A stretch of 38,822 nt of DNA from Oligoflexia bacterium (GTDB lineage Bacteria; Bdellovibrionota; Bacteriovoracia; Bacteriovoracales; Bacteriovoracaceae): NCBI GenBank assembly GCA_015232355.1, contig JADFZW010000025.1, forward strand, positions 46,427 to 85,248, given 5' to 3'. Each line of letters begins with the position of its first letter. Within the stretch, counting starts at the first letter, position 1. Shown in pieces: positions 26,448 through 35,211 of this stretch. A program made the position numbers and the translations under genes. The notes under the pieces were generated by a model. The model made no database searches. It was not told the origin of the DNA and worked only from the letters and a program-made list of their open reading frames with translations.

Positions 26448-27824
26448 CTAAATAAAACCATAAATAGTGTTTGTATTATCAAAACTGATCAAACTTCCTT
26501 TGCAAGAATTCTTTAAAGAATATTGAATTACCTTATTATTAATATTTTGTTGAATTAACGATGGGTAGAGAGTGGGATCAATATAATTTGAAGAATCTAG
26601 TATTATTTGATAGACGTGTTCACATCCAGCTTCCAACGCTTCAAAAATAACAGTCGAGAAACCAACTACGAAAATATTTTTTGACGTGTAATCTAGCTTA
26701 ATATTTTTTGACATACTCTGAATTTCCAACTTTTGTGAGTGGTCTGGATGCATTTTTATTCTAGCGATTTTTATTTCAAAATTAATTTGTTCTTCAGACA
26801 AAATATATAAAGCATGTTTATAGGATTTAACAGAGTATGGTAGATACAAACATCCTTCAAAATAGCTTTTTTCTTTTTGTTTATACCTTAAAGATTTTAT
26901 ATAGATGATGTCTTGGCGATCCCATCCAACTTTGATTAGTGATTCATAATAATCAGATCCATGATGGAAGAGTTGATTGGGAAATGCTTTTTGAAGAACT
27001 GAGGAATTTATCTTGGATACAAAGCATGGATTAGTAATTAAACTTGATTGGATATATCCATAGGTCAACATTCCATTATCGCGAAATGCTGCACAGACAG
27101 CTCTTTGTTCTGGTTGGCCTTCCCATGTAAGAATTAATTTAAGGTTACAATGGCCGATCATTTTTTTTAAATGGTCGAAAATCGCAAGAGACAAGATAAA
27201 TTTGTGATTAAAAATTGAAATAAAAAATAAGTGTGTCCAGTAGTAATTCTTGAATTTTAAAAATATATTAAATGCAATAGGAATGGATATTTTGAAAGCA
27301 ATAAAGAAGGAATTTAATGGTAAGAACGAGTTAATTCCAATAACGATACAGTTATTATCTGTCAATAAAGCAACATCTTTTTTTTCCAATTTTGATGGGT
27401 TCGTTATGTGGATAAGTGGTTGAACTTTTTTTTGTATTTCAAGTTTTGGTATGAGGTCTCCTATATATGGGCTTTGCTTTTCTCTTATAAATGCGGTGAT
27501 TTCTTCTTTTTTGAGCCAGGTATATACAATATAATCTGTATCTTCCCTTATGAAACCATGAACTACTGTACGCTCCCATTTTTTTTTCAACATGTTTTGC
27601 CATAATAGAAATATGTTATTTTTAACATGACGAAGAAGTATCTTTAGTGTGAAGATATAGTTTTTTTTATTTTGTTCAGGATTGAAGACAAGAGAACCCT
27701 CAGTCGTGCCCATATATTTTTCGATAGGCCAAAAAAATGGATTAAACAAACATCGAAAATCTTTAATATCAATCAAAGAAATAAACTTGTTTAGTGAATT
27801 ATAGGTTGATGTAAAATCTTTCAT
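26448..27824 (-). CDS. Possible surface-carbohydrate biosynthesis protein (GT-B-like)
   Basis: A 458-residue protein without clear membrane helices except a hydrophobic patch around 185-215. ILTWEGQPEQRAVCAAFRDNGMLTYGYIQSSL, FHHGSDYYESLIKVGWDRQDI and IARIKMHPDHSQKLE, then KNIFVVGFSTVIFEALEAGCEHV, have the arrangement of GT-B proteins that bind an activated polyol or sugar phosphate (surface-carbohydrate and CDP-glycerophosphotransferase-like families). It resembles the TIGR04326 type that I recall from LPS loci, but I could not check this. It heads the operon that runs to 19.6 kb; 82 nt separate it from the toroid gene. Confidence 0.45.
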   Translation of the reverse strand: MKDFTSTYNSLNKFISLIDIKDFRCLFNPFFWPIEKYMGTTEGSLVFNPEQNKKNYIFTLKILLRHVKNNIFLLWQNMLKKKWERTVVHGFIREDTDYIVYTWLKKEEITAFIREKQSPYIGDLIPKLEIQKKVQPLIHITNPSKLEKKDVALLTDNNCIVIGINSFLPLNSFFIAFKISIPIAFNIFLKFKNYYWTHLFFISIFNHKFILSLAIFDHLKKMIGHCNLKLILTWEGQPEQRAVCAAFRDNGMLTYGYIQSSLITNPCFVSKINSSVLQKAFPNQLFHHGSDYYESLIKVGWDRQDIIYIKSLRYKQKEKSYFEGCLYLPYSVKSYKHALYILSEEQINFEIKIARIKMHPDHSQKLEIQSMSKNIKLDYTSKNIFVVGFSTVIFEALEAGCEHVYQIILDSSNYIDPTLYPSLIQQNINNKVIQYSLKNSCKGSLISFDNTNTIYGFI

Positions 27825-27851
27825 GATTTTTCGTAATTATTTTTTAGTAGT

Positions 27852-28262
27852 TCAGCATGGATGTAACAAGCACACATTATTTATATATGAATAGTTGCTT
27901 CCTTGATCACTATAAACATACAGTGAACTTGCGTACACAAAACGTTCAATTTTATTTTTTCTAGCGGACTCCAATAAAATTGTATTGCCTAAGATGTTAT
28001 ATCTAACAGTATCTAAGGGGGTAAATTGAGCTTCATCTAAAGAAGCAATTCCTGCAAAATTATAAACTATATTGCAATCATGCATAACATTGGTTACTAG
28101 ATTCTGGTCGAGTATATCTCCTACAACCATCTTTGCGTTTTGAGGAAGACGATTTGACTTTTTTATATCAAAAACAACAACATCATAACCTTTAGATGAT
28201 AGTGCATCGACTACGTGTCCACCTAAAAAACCTGATCCTCCGAAAACGACAACCTTAATCAT
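27852..28262 (-). pseudogene. NAD-dependent epimerase, C-terminally truncated
   Basis: From ATG 28262 (GGAG 5 nt upstream) the frame begins MIKVVVFGGSGFLGGHVVDALSSKGYDVVVFD, a Rossmann epimerase start, with NFAGIASLDEA and RFVYASSLYVYSDQGS where the catalytic Ser/Tyr region begins. It then runs into unrelated NNVCLLHPC and stops at about 136 residues, before the YxxxK. The remaining roughly 170 residues of a typical epimerase are gone, so it should be inactive. The next gene downstream starts 28 nt later, consistent with a deletion. Confidence 0.7.
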
Positions 28263-28609
28263 AGATACTCCTTTCGAATCACCTCTTTTCTTAAAACACA
28301 AATCCATATCTCAGAAGTAAATCCACATGCTTCATATCCATTAATAATTATTCGTTTAAGCTTTTTTATTTGGTCTGAATTCAGTATAGATTTTTTTTTC
28401 ACTTGTTTTCTCCCTTGAATAAAAGGATCTAATTGTTTTGATAAGAAATTATCCTTAAGGGATCTGATAGTATCGATGCATACGCTATGTTTCAATAATA
28501 TGTCAGCGTACAGTTTGTTAGCAAAAACATCAATAAAAATTTCAGCATTCTTGAATAAGTGTATATCGTTTTCACAAAATGATTGATCATTCACAAAATG
28601 ATTGATCAA
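28259..28609 (-). pseudogene. IS630-like helix-turn-helix transposase remnant
   Basis: The 116-residue frame ends LNSDQIKKLKRIIINGYEACGFTSEIWICVLRKEVIRKEY, which matches the winged-helix part of IS630-type transposases (pattern GFxTDLWTLxRVxxVIRxxxG). The upstream part has a plausible first HTH (LLKHSVCIDTIRSLKDNFLSKQ). The DDE domain is absent: the frame ends immediately at the epimerase start. The 5' end lies in a 19-bp tandem duplication. Confidence 0.5.
28571..28608. repeat. 19-bp perfect tandem duplication
   Basis: TTCACAAAATGATTGATCA occurs at 28571-28589 and again, without a gap, at 28590-28608. It marks the 5' border of the IS630-like remnant and could be a slippage product or duplicated target. 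Confidence 0.9.
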
Positions 28610-29114
28610 CTTTTTGATTTAACATTTTTAATGTCCCAAATATGTACTTATTTTTTACTATTATCTCCTTCTGTTTTTATTGTCTTTAAAAATAGAATAG
28701 TGATGATAATTTTAGTATCCAGAATGATGCAAAAAGAAAACTTACCTCTTGTTCATTTTCTTAAAGTCTGTATTAATGATTTCAATTTTATGCAATTAAT
28801 GATAAATTAATTCATTAATAGAAATTAGTCCAATACAAAGATTATGCAACTAAATCAACTTACATTTAAAGAAAATAAAAATAGAATAAAACATCGATAT
28901 AATTTTCACAAAGAGAAAGAAAAATTGGAGAAGCATTTGTGCTAGTAGTTGTAGCAGAGAAAATTATACATATAAGTTAGAATAATTTTTTTTGAATATT
29001 AAAAAAACATTTACAATATAATCGATAAAATAAATGTAAATTAAATTTGTAGGAATATTTTCACCACACTATGCGCTTTGAATATTTTTCAAGATAGGGT
29101 CAATCAACTTTAAA
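28610..29114. other. AT-rich gene-free interval
   Basis: About 500 nt of very AT-rich DNA with no convincing frame, Shine-Dalgarno-preceded start or known motif on either strand. It lies between the IS630-like remnant and other transposon debris and looks like decayed sequence. Confidence 0.5.
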
Positions 29115-29332
29115 ACTTTTTACATCATATTGCCGATTAACCCTTATAAAAACACACTGTATAGAATCAATCGGCAACAAAGACCTCACACTTAAGTATT
29201 TAAATACTTCACAAGCAATTCTGCAAAAAAAATCATCGATAAAAGATATTGAGATAGATTTACCTGATGGATTTGTTTTGAGAATAAGTACATTATTTGA
29301 TGGCCGAAAGGCTATTTTTGATCAAATTAAGT
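29115..29332 (+). pseudogene. Small decayed frame, possibly transposon-associated
   Basis: A plus-strand frame without an ATG reads LKYLNTSQAILQKKSSIKDIEIDLPDGFVLRISTLFDGRKAIFDQIK and stops at about 29332, just before the IS4-like pseudogene ends on the other strand. The EIDLPDGFVLRI string recalls IS66-type accessory proteins, but this is weak. A short inverted repeat (TTGCCGATT at 29130-29138, inverse at 29169-29177) lies inside. Confidence 0.25.
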
Positions 29333-29340
29333 GATGTTTT

Positions 29341-30773
29341 TTATAATCTCTTCACAGTTTTAATTAACAAATCTGACCAATTTTCTATCTCAATCCAAAC
29401 AAAAGCACTATACAATGTTTTCCACAACATTACTTTACTTCCACATTTTTCTAATAGCAGTCGATATACTTCACAAAAGATTTGCTGTGTTTGATCTACC
29501 AAAAAGGCAATCATCATTAGATATGCTAAATTTGTACTTAAGTTTTTATGGCCATGACCATAGTTGTGCTCGAACTCATATCCTAAGATTTTTTAATGTA
29601 TTAGATGTCTCATTCTCTTGGTTTCCATCTAACCCTCCCAATTTTCATAATATTATAAGCGTTGTCTTTGCTAATTTCTATATCACTAACCCAACTAAAA
29701 TGAACTCTCTCTTCTTGCAATCCCTTTTTGTTTTCCCAAGTTATTATCTCTTCGAAATCTAAAAAATTAACTTTCAACTCATGCTCTGAAGTTAATCTGA
29801 TATCATTAACGAAAGTATATTTTCTTAACATCTTCTTTTTAATCTTGTCTCCAATAATTTCCTCTGTTTCGAAAGATGTTACGGCATTTGTTAGTTTCAT
29901 CCCTTCAATAGATTCAAATAAATATTTATTTTTTCCTGGTTTAGCATTGAGAACATAAGATAATTGAGAGCGTTTTAATAAAGCAATAAATACAGTATCT
30001 GAATAGAGGGAATCGGCCGCAACAATTAAATTTAATTTAGGGTGATCTTCTTTTAAGTTAATAATGAATCTTTTAGCAGCATTTTTTTCACAGTCATTTT
30101 TCGTATCACCATCACTATTAATTATCGCTTTAGGATAGAATGGAATTACTGTTTTCAAATCCGGATGTACAAGAGCACCACCTATGATTTGATGATAATA
30201 TTCTATGCTCGTCTCTTCTGAATCTGCACACTGATCACCAGATGACTCCTTATAGGAAATTTTAGTTAAACATTTATTACAACAAATCTTTTTAGAGCGA
30301 AAAATTTCAGTTCCATCTAATGCTAAAATATATATGTACTCGGATTTATCATCACTTCATATTCTTTTAAACCTTTATTACTTTGAATTTTATTAAAAAT
30401 CATTTTAAATATATGACGAAAAATTTCGGAACCAACCTCATCTAAAATGCTTCTCATCTGAGTATCAGATGGAAGGACATCAATGCCATAAACTCGTTTG
30501 ATGTTTTCAGCATCTTCTGAGGAACGAATATGTTTTTCATATTTTAAGAGTGATGATTGCTTTAAAGAAAATACTGCATACACAAGTTGCTTAAGCAACT
30601 TGTGTGGCGGACATCAATGCATCACTCATGCTAATAACAACATTTTTATATCGATGATCATTTGCTGTTTTAAAATTATCTAATAATAATTTTATTAGCG
30701 ATTCTCCCCATGTTGCTTTTACTTCATCGATATTAAATTTTGGTATAATGTTTTTTTGTACAGGTTTTTTCAT
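29341..30773 (-). pseudogene. IS4-superfamily-like transposase, several frameshifts
   Basis: Joining frames reconstructs a protein of about 470 residues. The N-terminal piece is 30591-30773 (MKKPVQKNIIPKFNIDEVK). A second piece, 30323-30598, has VLPSDTQMRSILDEVGSE. After a shift near 30350 come LDGTEIFRSKKICCNKC (first Asp) and LIVAADSLYSDTVFIALL (second Asp). After further shifts near 29610-29630 come RWKPRE/ENET (catalytic Glu region), NTLKNL and YEFEHNYGHGHKNLSTNLAYLMMIAFLVDQTQQI, ending at 29341. It cannot be translated as one protein. The exact IS family is not certain. The first break coincides with a 26-bp palindrome. Confidence 0.75.
30580..30605. repeat. 26-bp perfect palindrome inside the transposase pseudogene
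   Basis: The 13-nt arm ACACAAGTTGCTT is followed immediately by its exact reverse complement. It lies between DALMSA and YAVFSLK of the reconstructed transposase, where about 25 extra bases break the frame. This suggests the palindrome arose secondarily, for example by template switching, or was inserted. Confidence 0.85.
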
Positions 30774-30887
30774 TTTTTTCAGAATTAAAAATTAATAAAT
30801 CACAGACTATTTAAGTATGAAATACACTCTACATATGTTATATTTTCCTTTGTAAAAAATCAATTTTTCATAGGGAAAAAAACCAAA

Positions 30888-31873
30888 ATGAATACTAATT
30901 TATCTAACGAAAATTTAAAATGGATAAAGAACAAAAAATTATTAAATAGAACACTAGAATTAAGAATGAATGAGAAAAAATTTACTCTCATGTTGTTAAA
31001 TCATTTAGCGGAAATTGAACATCGTAGGTTGTATGCCGAACTTGGATTTTCATCTTTCATATGAATATTGTTTAAACACTCTTTTCTACTCAGAATCAGA
31101 AGCAGCACTTCGCGTGCAAGCATAAAGGTTGCTTAATGAAAATCGTAATGTCGTGGAGGAAAAAATTAGCAAGGGAGATTTGAGCTTAAGTCAGGCATCA
31201 GCTTTACAAACTTTTTTTTAGCATGGAAGAGAAGGAACATGATAGAAAATTTAATTTTACAGAGAAAGAAAAATTAGTTGAGCAAATTAGTGGGAAAAAC
31301 ATAAGAGATACTAGAGAACAATTAAATCAAATGCGGACTGAACCAAAGAAAAATGCAACAATCAATATAAAAATTGATGCTGACACAATGAAAAAATTAA
31401 ATGAATTAAGAGGGAAATTGGGTAGTAAAAAAGATGATCTTGAATTAATTGCATGGTTGATTAGCGATAAATTAAAAAAGCTAGAACAGGATGTGCAAAA
31501 AACCATAGCAAAAGAAGAAGAAAAAAATAAACTCACACAAAATTGTAATTATCTCAATAACCATGAAGATAAAATAAAATCACATTCAAGATATATAAAT
31601 CCTAAACTTCGCAAGCTTCTACTTTTCCGGGCGAGTGGAAGGTGTGAGTTTATATCAAAAATCACTGGTAGACGTTGTGAAGAAACTAGAAATTTGCACA
31701 TTGATCATGCGAATCCCTATGCTCTCTCTCAAGATAATTCTATAGAAAATTTACGAGTCTATTGCTCTTCTCATAATGCTTTTTCAGCATTACGAACATA
31801 TGGACATCATGTGATGGATAAATATATCAATTCAAAAATTGCAATAAATAATCATATCGAGATCAAAAGTTGA
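30888..31873 (+). pseudogene. HNH endonuclease, frameshifted and interrupted
   Basis: Three frames join into one protein. First comes 30888-31064: WIKNKKLLNRTLELRMNEKKFTLMLLNHLAEIEHRRLYAELGFSSF. After a shift near 31060 follows EYCLNTLFYSESEAALRVQA, then a TAA at 31123-31125, then RLLNENRNVVEEKISKGDLSLSQASALQTFF. After a shift in a T-run near 31213-31220 follows MEEKEHDRK through the HNH domain: RCEFISKITGRRCEETRNLHIDHANPYA and LRVYCSSHNAFSALRTYG. The helical N-terminal module with LYAELGFSSLFEYC-type text is the layout I associate with Bdellovibrionota-type HNH proteins. The HNH part from ATG 31223 is intact (216 residues) but lacks its N-terminal domain. Confidence 0.75.
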
Positions 31874-32264
31874 CGGAAGTAATTTGGTTTATTTTATTTC
31901 ACAACTTGATTGCCATTTGAAAAGTAACAAGATTGCAATCGAAAAGATGGCCTACAAAAAATTTTAATATTTGCATGATTATAAATAGTACATACGCATA
32001 ACTTCAAGACGAATGAGATTCGATGTGAATTTTTCTAGAGGTATTTTATTTGGGCGGGAACTGCTGGATCAACTATTGATGATTTTGATGCTATTTTTGA
32101 AATTTATTCATGTCAAAAACAAAAAAATATTTTAAAAAAAAAAAATGAGGAAGAGTAATTATTTTCAATCATTATCAGATATTTTTTTAAATAAAGAGCA
32201 GTATACTCCGTATCTTTCCAAGAAGAAAATAAATTCAAAAATATTTTTTCTGATTCTTATTTAG
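31874..32264. other. Gene-free interval with a short open frame
   Basis: No full gene is visible. A short plus-strand frame around 32040-32158 reads WAGTAGSTIDDFDAIFEIYSC and ends in a lysine/glutamate-rich tail; its family is unrecognised. The interval separates the HNH pseudogene from the ISL3 remnant. Confidence 0.4.
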
Positions 32265-33535
32265 TTAATTCGCTCCTACTAGATATGTATTTGCAAAGTT
32301 GAAGTCAAAAAACAACCTTCTTGTAAAGTTAATTACATTGCGAAAACCAAACGATCTTCTCTTGATACCTTTCACCTTATTATTTAAACCCTCTACAGGA
32401 CCGCTGCTTCTTTTATTTTTAAAATAGTTTAGTATTGAGGATTCATGTTCTTTTATTGTTGTTACAAAAGAATGAAATGGTTCAAAAAATATTGCACACT
32501 CGCACCATTCCTCTAACTTTTTAGCTGCTTCTTCAACAGAAATCTCTTTGTTAAAAATAGAATAAAGCTCTTCTCTGAATTGGTACATAGTAGAAAGCAT
32601 GGAAGAATATTCAAAAAGTTTGTTCAATTTTTCCTGCTCCTCTACATTTAAATCATCCCAATGCTTCGATATGGCCACATAGTATTTTTAAAAGAATCCA
32701 GCATGCAAGAATCATTTTCAAACTCTTTCTTTAATTTATTCATCTCTTTTACTCTCTCTTTATCGATTATTTTACCAAGCAACTTCGCCACATGAAATCT
32801 ATCAGTAACAACTATCTTTGAGTATAGTTCTTCACCTATTCGTTCTTTCAGAGCTGAAATATATCCTTTTCCCATATCAATACAAAATGCCTCCAAACTG
32901 TGAAATATTCTATCAGGAATATTTTTTTAAAATGGAAGGATTACTTCTTTATCCCGTCCATCTATAACTGCTAGTATTTTAGCTTCACCCTTATTACTGA
33001 TGTCTGAAACAATAGTCAAAAAACTATCGTGTCCTTTCTTTAGTGCTATTTCATACATCCCAATAGCAGGAGGAGATACATTATTCCAATCAGTCTTTGT
33101 GGACACTCTACGCTCTACAATTCCTTGAATCACATCCGTTGTAGTTCTATTTTTAAGAGCAACATCTTTATCTGTAGAATGAATCAAACACTTCAAAATA
33201 TAATCTTCATATGCTTTAGTTAATTTTCCTGTCTCATTCAACCATTCTGGATGAAAAGAGGTTGTTGGTTTGTCATTACAATAATTGCAAACAAATCTTG
33301 GCCATTTAACATGAATATAAGTTTTTTGATCTAAAATTGGTAAATGTTCAATTATTGTCTCCTCACATTGACCATATGATGTTGCAATTAGTTGTCCACA
33401 GCGATTGCATTTTACACCATCAACATCACAACATGATACATGTACATGATAATCACCATTGGAATCAACGGTAACGTTTTTTATTTTAATATTACTTAAT
33501 CTTAAATCTATTCTAAATTCACTTTTTTTCCTCAT
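32265..33535 (-). pseudogene. ISL3-family transposase in three frames
   Basis: From ATG 33535 the N-terminal part has the ISL3 zinc-binding pattern (CNRCGQLIATSYGQC, then FVCNYC), then HDSFLTIVSDISNKGEAKILAVIDGRD (first Asp region). A frameshift near 32925, in a T-run, leads to EAFCIDMGKGYISALKERIGEELYSKIVVTDRFHVAKLL (second Asp). A second shift near 32675 leads to AISKHWDDLNVEEQEKL and the C-terminal SSGPVEGLNNKVKGIKRRSFGFRN with the catalytic Glu. Sequence is otherwise well kept, so inactivation looks recent. It directly flanks the RING/RCC1 operon. No clear terminal inverted repeats were found. Confidence 0.85.
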
Positions 33536-33623
33536 AACAATACCTATAAGCATTTCTGTTAAAAAGTTATATGAGGATATAACCGACATTCAGTACTTTT
33601 CAACATGGACTTTTTTAACGGCA

Positions 33624-35198
33624 TTAGGGCATTAGCGCGGCATTAGCGCCATGCTCTTTTGGTTTAGCAATTGCGGAACCAAAAGAGCATGGCACCTGCA
33701 GCTTGGCACCTGCAGCTGCCCAACAAACAACACTCCCATCATTTTTTAAAGCACATGAGTGATAACCTCCCAGAGCAATACTTTTAACATCTTTAAGACC
33801 CTTTGGCGGGGTTGATCGGTTATCATCATTATCCCCCCAACAAACAACACTCCCATCATTTTTTATAGCACATGAGTGAAAATCTCCCAGAGAAATACTT
33901 TTAACATCTTCAAGACCCTTTGGCGGGGTTGATTGGTTATCATCATTCTCCCCCCAACAAACAACACTGCCATCATTTTTTATAGCACATGAGTGCGCCC
34001 CTCCTAACGCCAAGACTGTGTCTCCTTCGTCACTATAATTACGATATTTTCTTTCCCAATCACTTTCGAATCTTTTGAACTCACTTTTGTTTAAGATTAA
34101 ATTTTTAGTCTCATCAACAAATGATTTTAATTTTTTAACATAACTCTCTTTTGGTTTTTCTTGACCTTCGATTTTAATTGGGGTCATTAATTGAAGGTAG
34201 TCTTCATAGCTATTAGCACTTTTTTCTAATCCTTCTCTTTTAAATAAGAGATGAGTATCTTCGTTTGTAACTTTTCCGAGAAGAGAATCAAGTTGCGATA
34301 GTTTATGTGTTTTGAAATACTCTTGAATGATAAATTCAAGCAAAAGCGAGTTACCTGCAACTGCAACAGCTGGTGAATTCAAAAGCATCGCCAACAAAGA
34401 ATCATCATTTAATGTCTTATTGTCATTTAAAATACATTTAGGCGCACTCTCTCGAATAAAGTCTTCAATTATTTTTCTATCAATGCTTGCGCTGTTATCT
34501 GCTACTTGCAATCCACTTATAAACTTAATGTATAAAGCGGCATCTTTACAAATACTACTCTCAAAATTAAATTTTAAGCGCAAGAAACGCTCTCTGGTTT
34601 TAGCATCCATAATTGAATTTTCAAAGTTGTTGTTTTGTAAATTCTCATCATTTATCTCTAATCCTCGCAAATCCATTTTTTGCAAGTTTAGATTTTTAAA
34701 TTTACTTCGAAGTAAATCTACAACGAAATATTTTTCTGGGACATCGACTGAAGGTTTATTGACGGTCACTTCATTTTGATTAAAATTTTTATTGCTACAA
34801 TGTTGATTATCAAATAAGCAATCAGTAATTGTTCCGCTAGCTATCCCTAAATCTGTTGAACAATTCTGACAGTAGGAGTGCTTGCACTTATTTAATGTAC
34901 AGTACGTTGATTCCTTGGCGATCTTTTCCTTGCAGACAGCACAGCTTACGCCCTCTAGAAAAGTCTCTATTTGTTTTGCTGGCCCTTCCAAGGATGTCTC
35001 GCAATTACCCTCAAGATTGCTGGTATTGACTTTGCTTGCTTTGCTTACTTCAAGATAGAGCTTGCCATCTTTAATGTGCATTTGATTTAGAGTGCCAGCT
35101 GAAACTTCTTTTGCAATAAAAAAGATTGTAGCTATAGTAAATACCAAGATCAATACGTTTATTGTTGTTTTTGTTTTTGTTTTTATTGTTATTTTCAT
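33624..35198 (-). CDS. Secreted RING-finger protein with RCC1-like repeats
   Basis: I chose ATG 35198, with AGGAGGG 5 nt upstream, giving 524 residues. Residues 1-34 are a signal peptide (KTKTKTTINVLILVFTIATIFFIAKEVSA). Residues 86-134 form a C3HC4 RING: C86-x2-C89, C105-x-H107, C110-x2-C113, C127, C134. The middle (150-390) is helical and unrecognised. Residues 395-494 hold two full RCC1-like repeats and the start of a third, each about 39 residues with SCAIKNDGSVVCWGxNDDN. The third breaks off after VVCW into AAAGAKLQVPCSFGSAIAKP, encoded by palindromic repeat DNA. RING plus RCC1 suggests a role with eukaryotic ubiquitin or GTPase pathways; that is inference. It starts 13 nt after the RBR-like gene. 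Confidence 0.75.
   Translation of the reverse strand: MKITIKTKTKTTINVLILVFTIATIFFIAKEVSAGTLNQMHIKDGKLYLEVSKASKVNTSNLEGNCETSLEGPAKQIETFLEGVSCAVCKEKIAKESTYCTLNKCKHSYCQNCSTDLGIASGTITDCLFDNQHCSNKNFNQNEVTVNKPSVDVPEKYFVVDLLRSKFKNLNLQKMDLRGLEINDENLQNNNFENSIMDAKTRERFLRLKFNFESSICKDAALYIKFISGLQVADNSASIDRKIIEDFIRESAPKCILNDNKTLNDDSLLAMLLNSPAVAVAGNSLLLEFIIQEYFKTHKLSQLDSLLGKVTNEDTHLLFKREGLEKSANSYEDYLQLMTPIKIEGQEKPKESYVKKLKSFVDETKNLILNKSEFKRFESDWERKYRNYSDEGDTVLALGGAHSCAIKNDGSVVCWGENDDNQSTPPKGLEDVKSISLGDFHSCAIKNDGSVVCWGDNDDNRSTPPKGLKDVKSIALGGYHSCALKNDGSVVCWAAAGAKLQVPCSFGSAIAKPKEHGANAALMP
33630..33718. repeat. Palindrome and direct-repeat cluster at the gene 3' end
   Basis: GCCATGCTCTTTTGGTT (33648-33664) is perfectly inverted at 33677-33693 around a 12-nt loop. 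GGCACCTGCAGCTT/G is tandemly duplicated at 33691-33718, and GGCATTAGCGC-type units repeat around 33620-33650. The stretch is visibly more GC-rich than its surroundings and encodes the aberrant C-terminus of the RING/RCC1 protein. Confidence 0.85.
33719..34012 (-). repeat. RCC1-repeat coding DNA, about 117-bp period
   Basis: Near-identical units (CCCAACAAACAACACT..CCATCATTTTTTA, plus-strand reading) recur every 117 bp, matching 39-residue protein repeats. The nucleotide identity between units is high enough for unequal recombination to change copy number. Confidence 0.8.
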
Positions 35199-35211
35199 AA
35201 TATCCCTCCTG

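Noticed and set aside
32200..33620. Terminal inverted repeats of the ISL3 element
   Set aside because: No matching pair could be found by eye on the two sides.
33648..33693. Integron attC site or intrinsic terminator
   Set aside because: No core-site consensus or bulged bases typical of attC, no integrase, and no U-run after the stem; the palindrome lies inside the coding frame.
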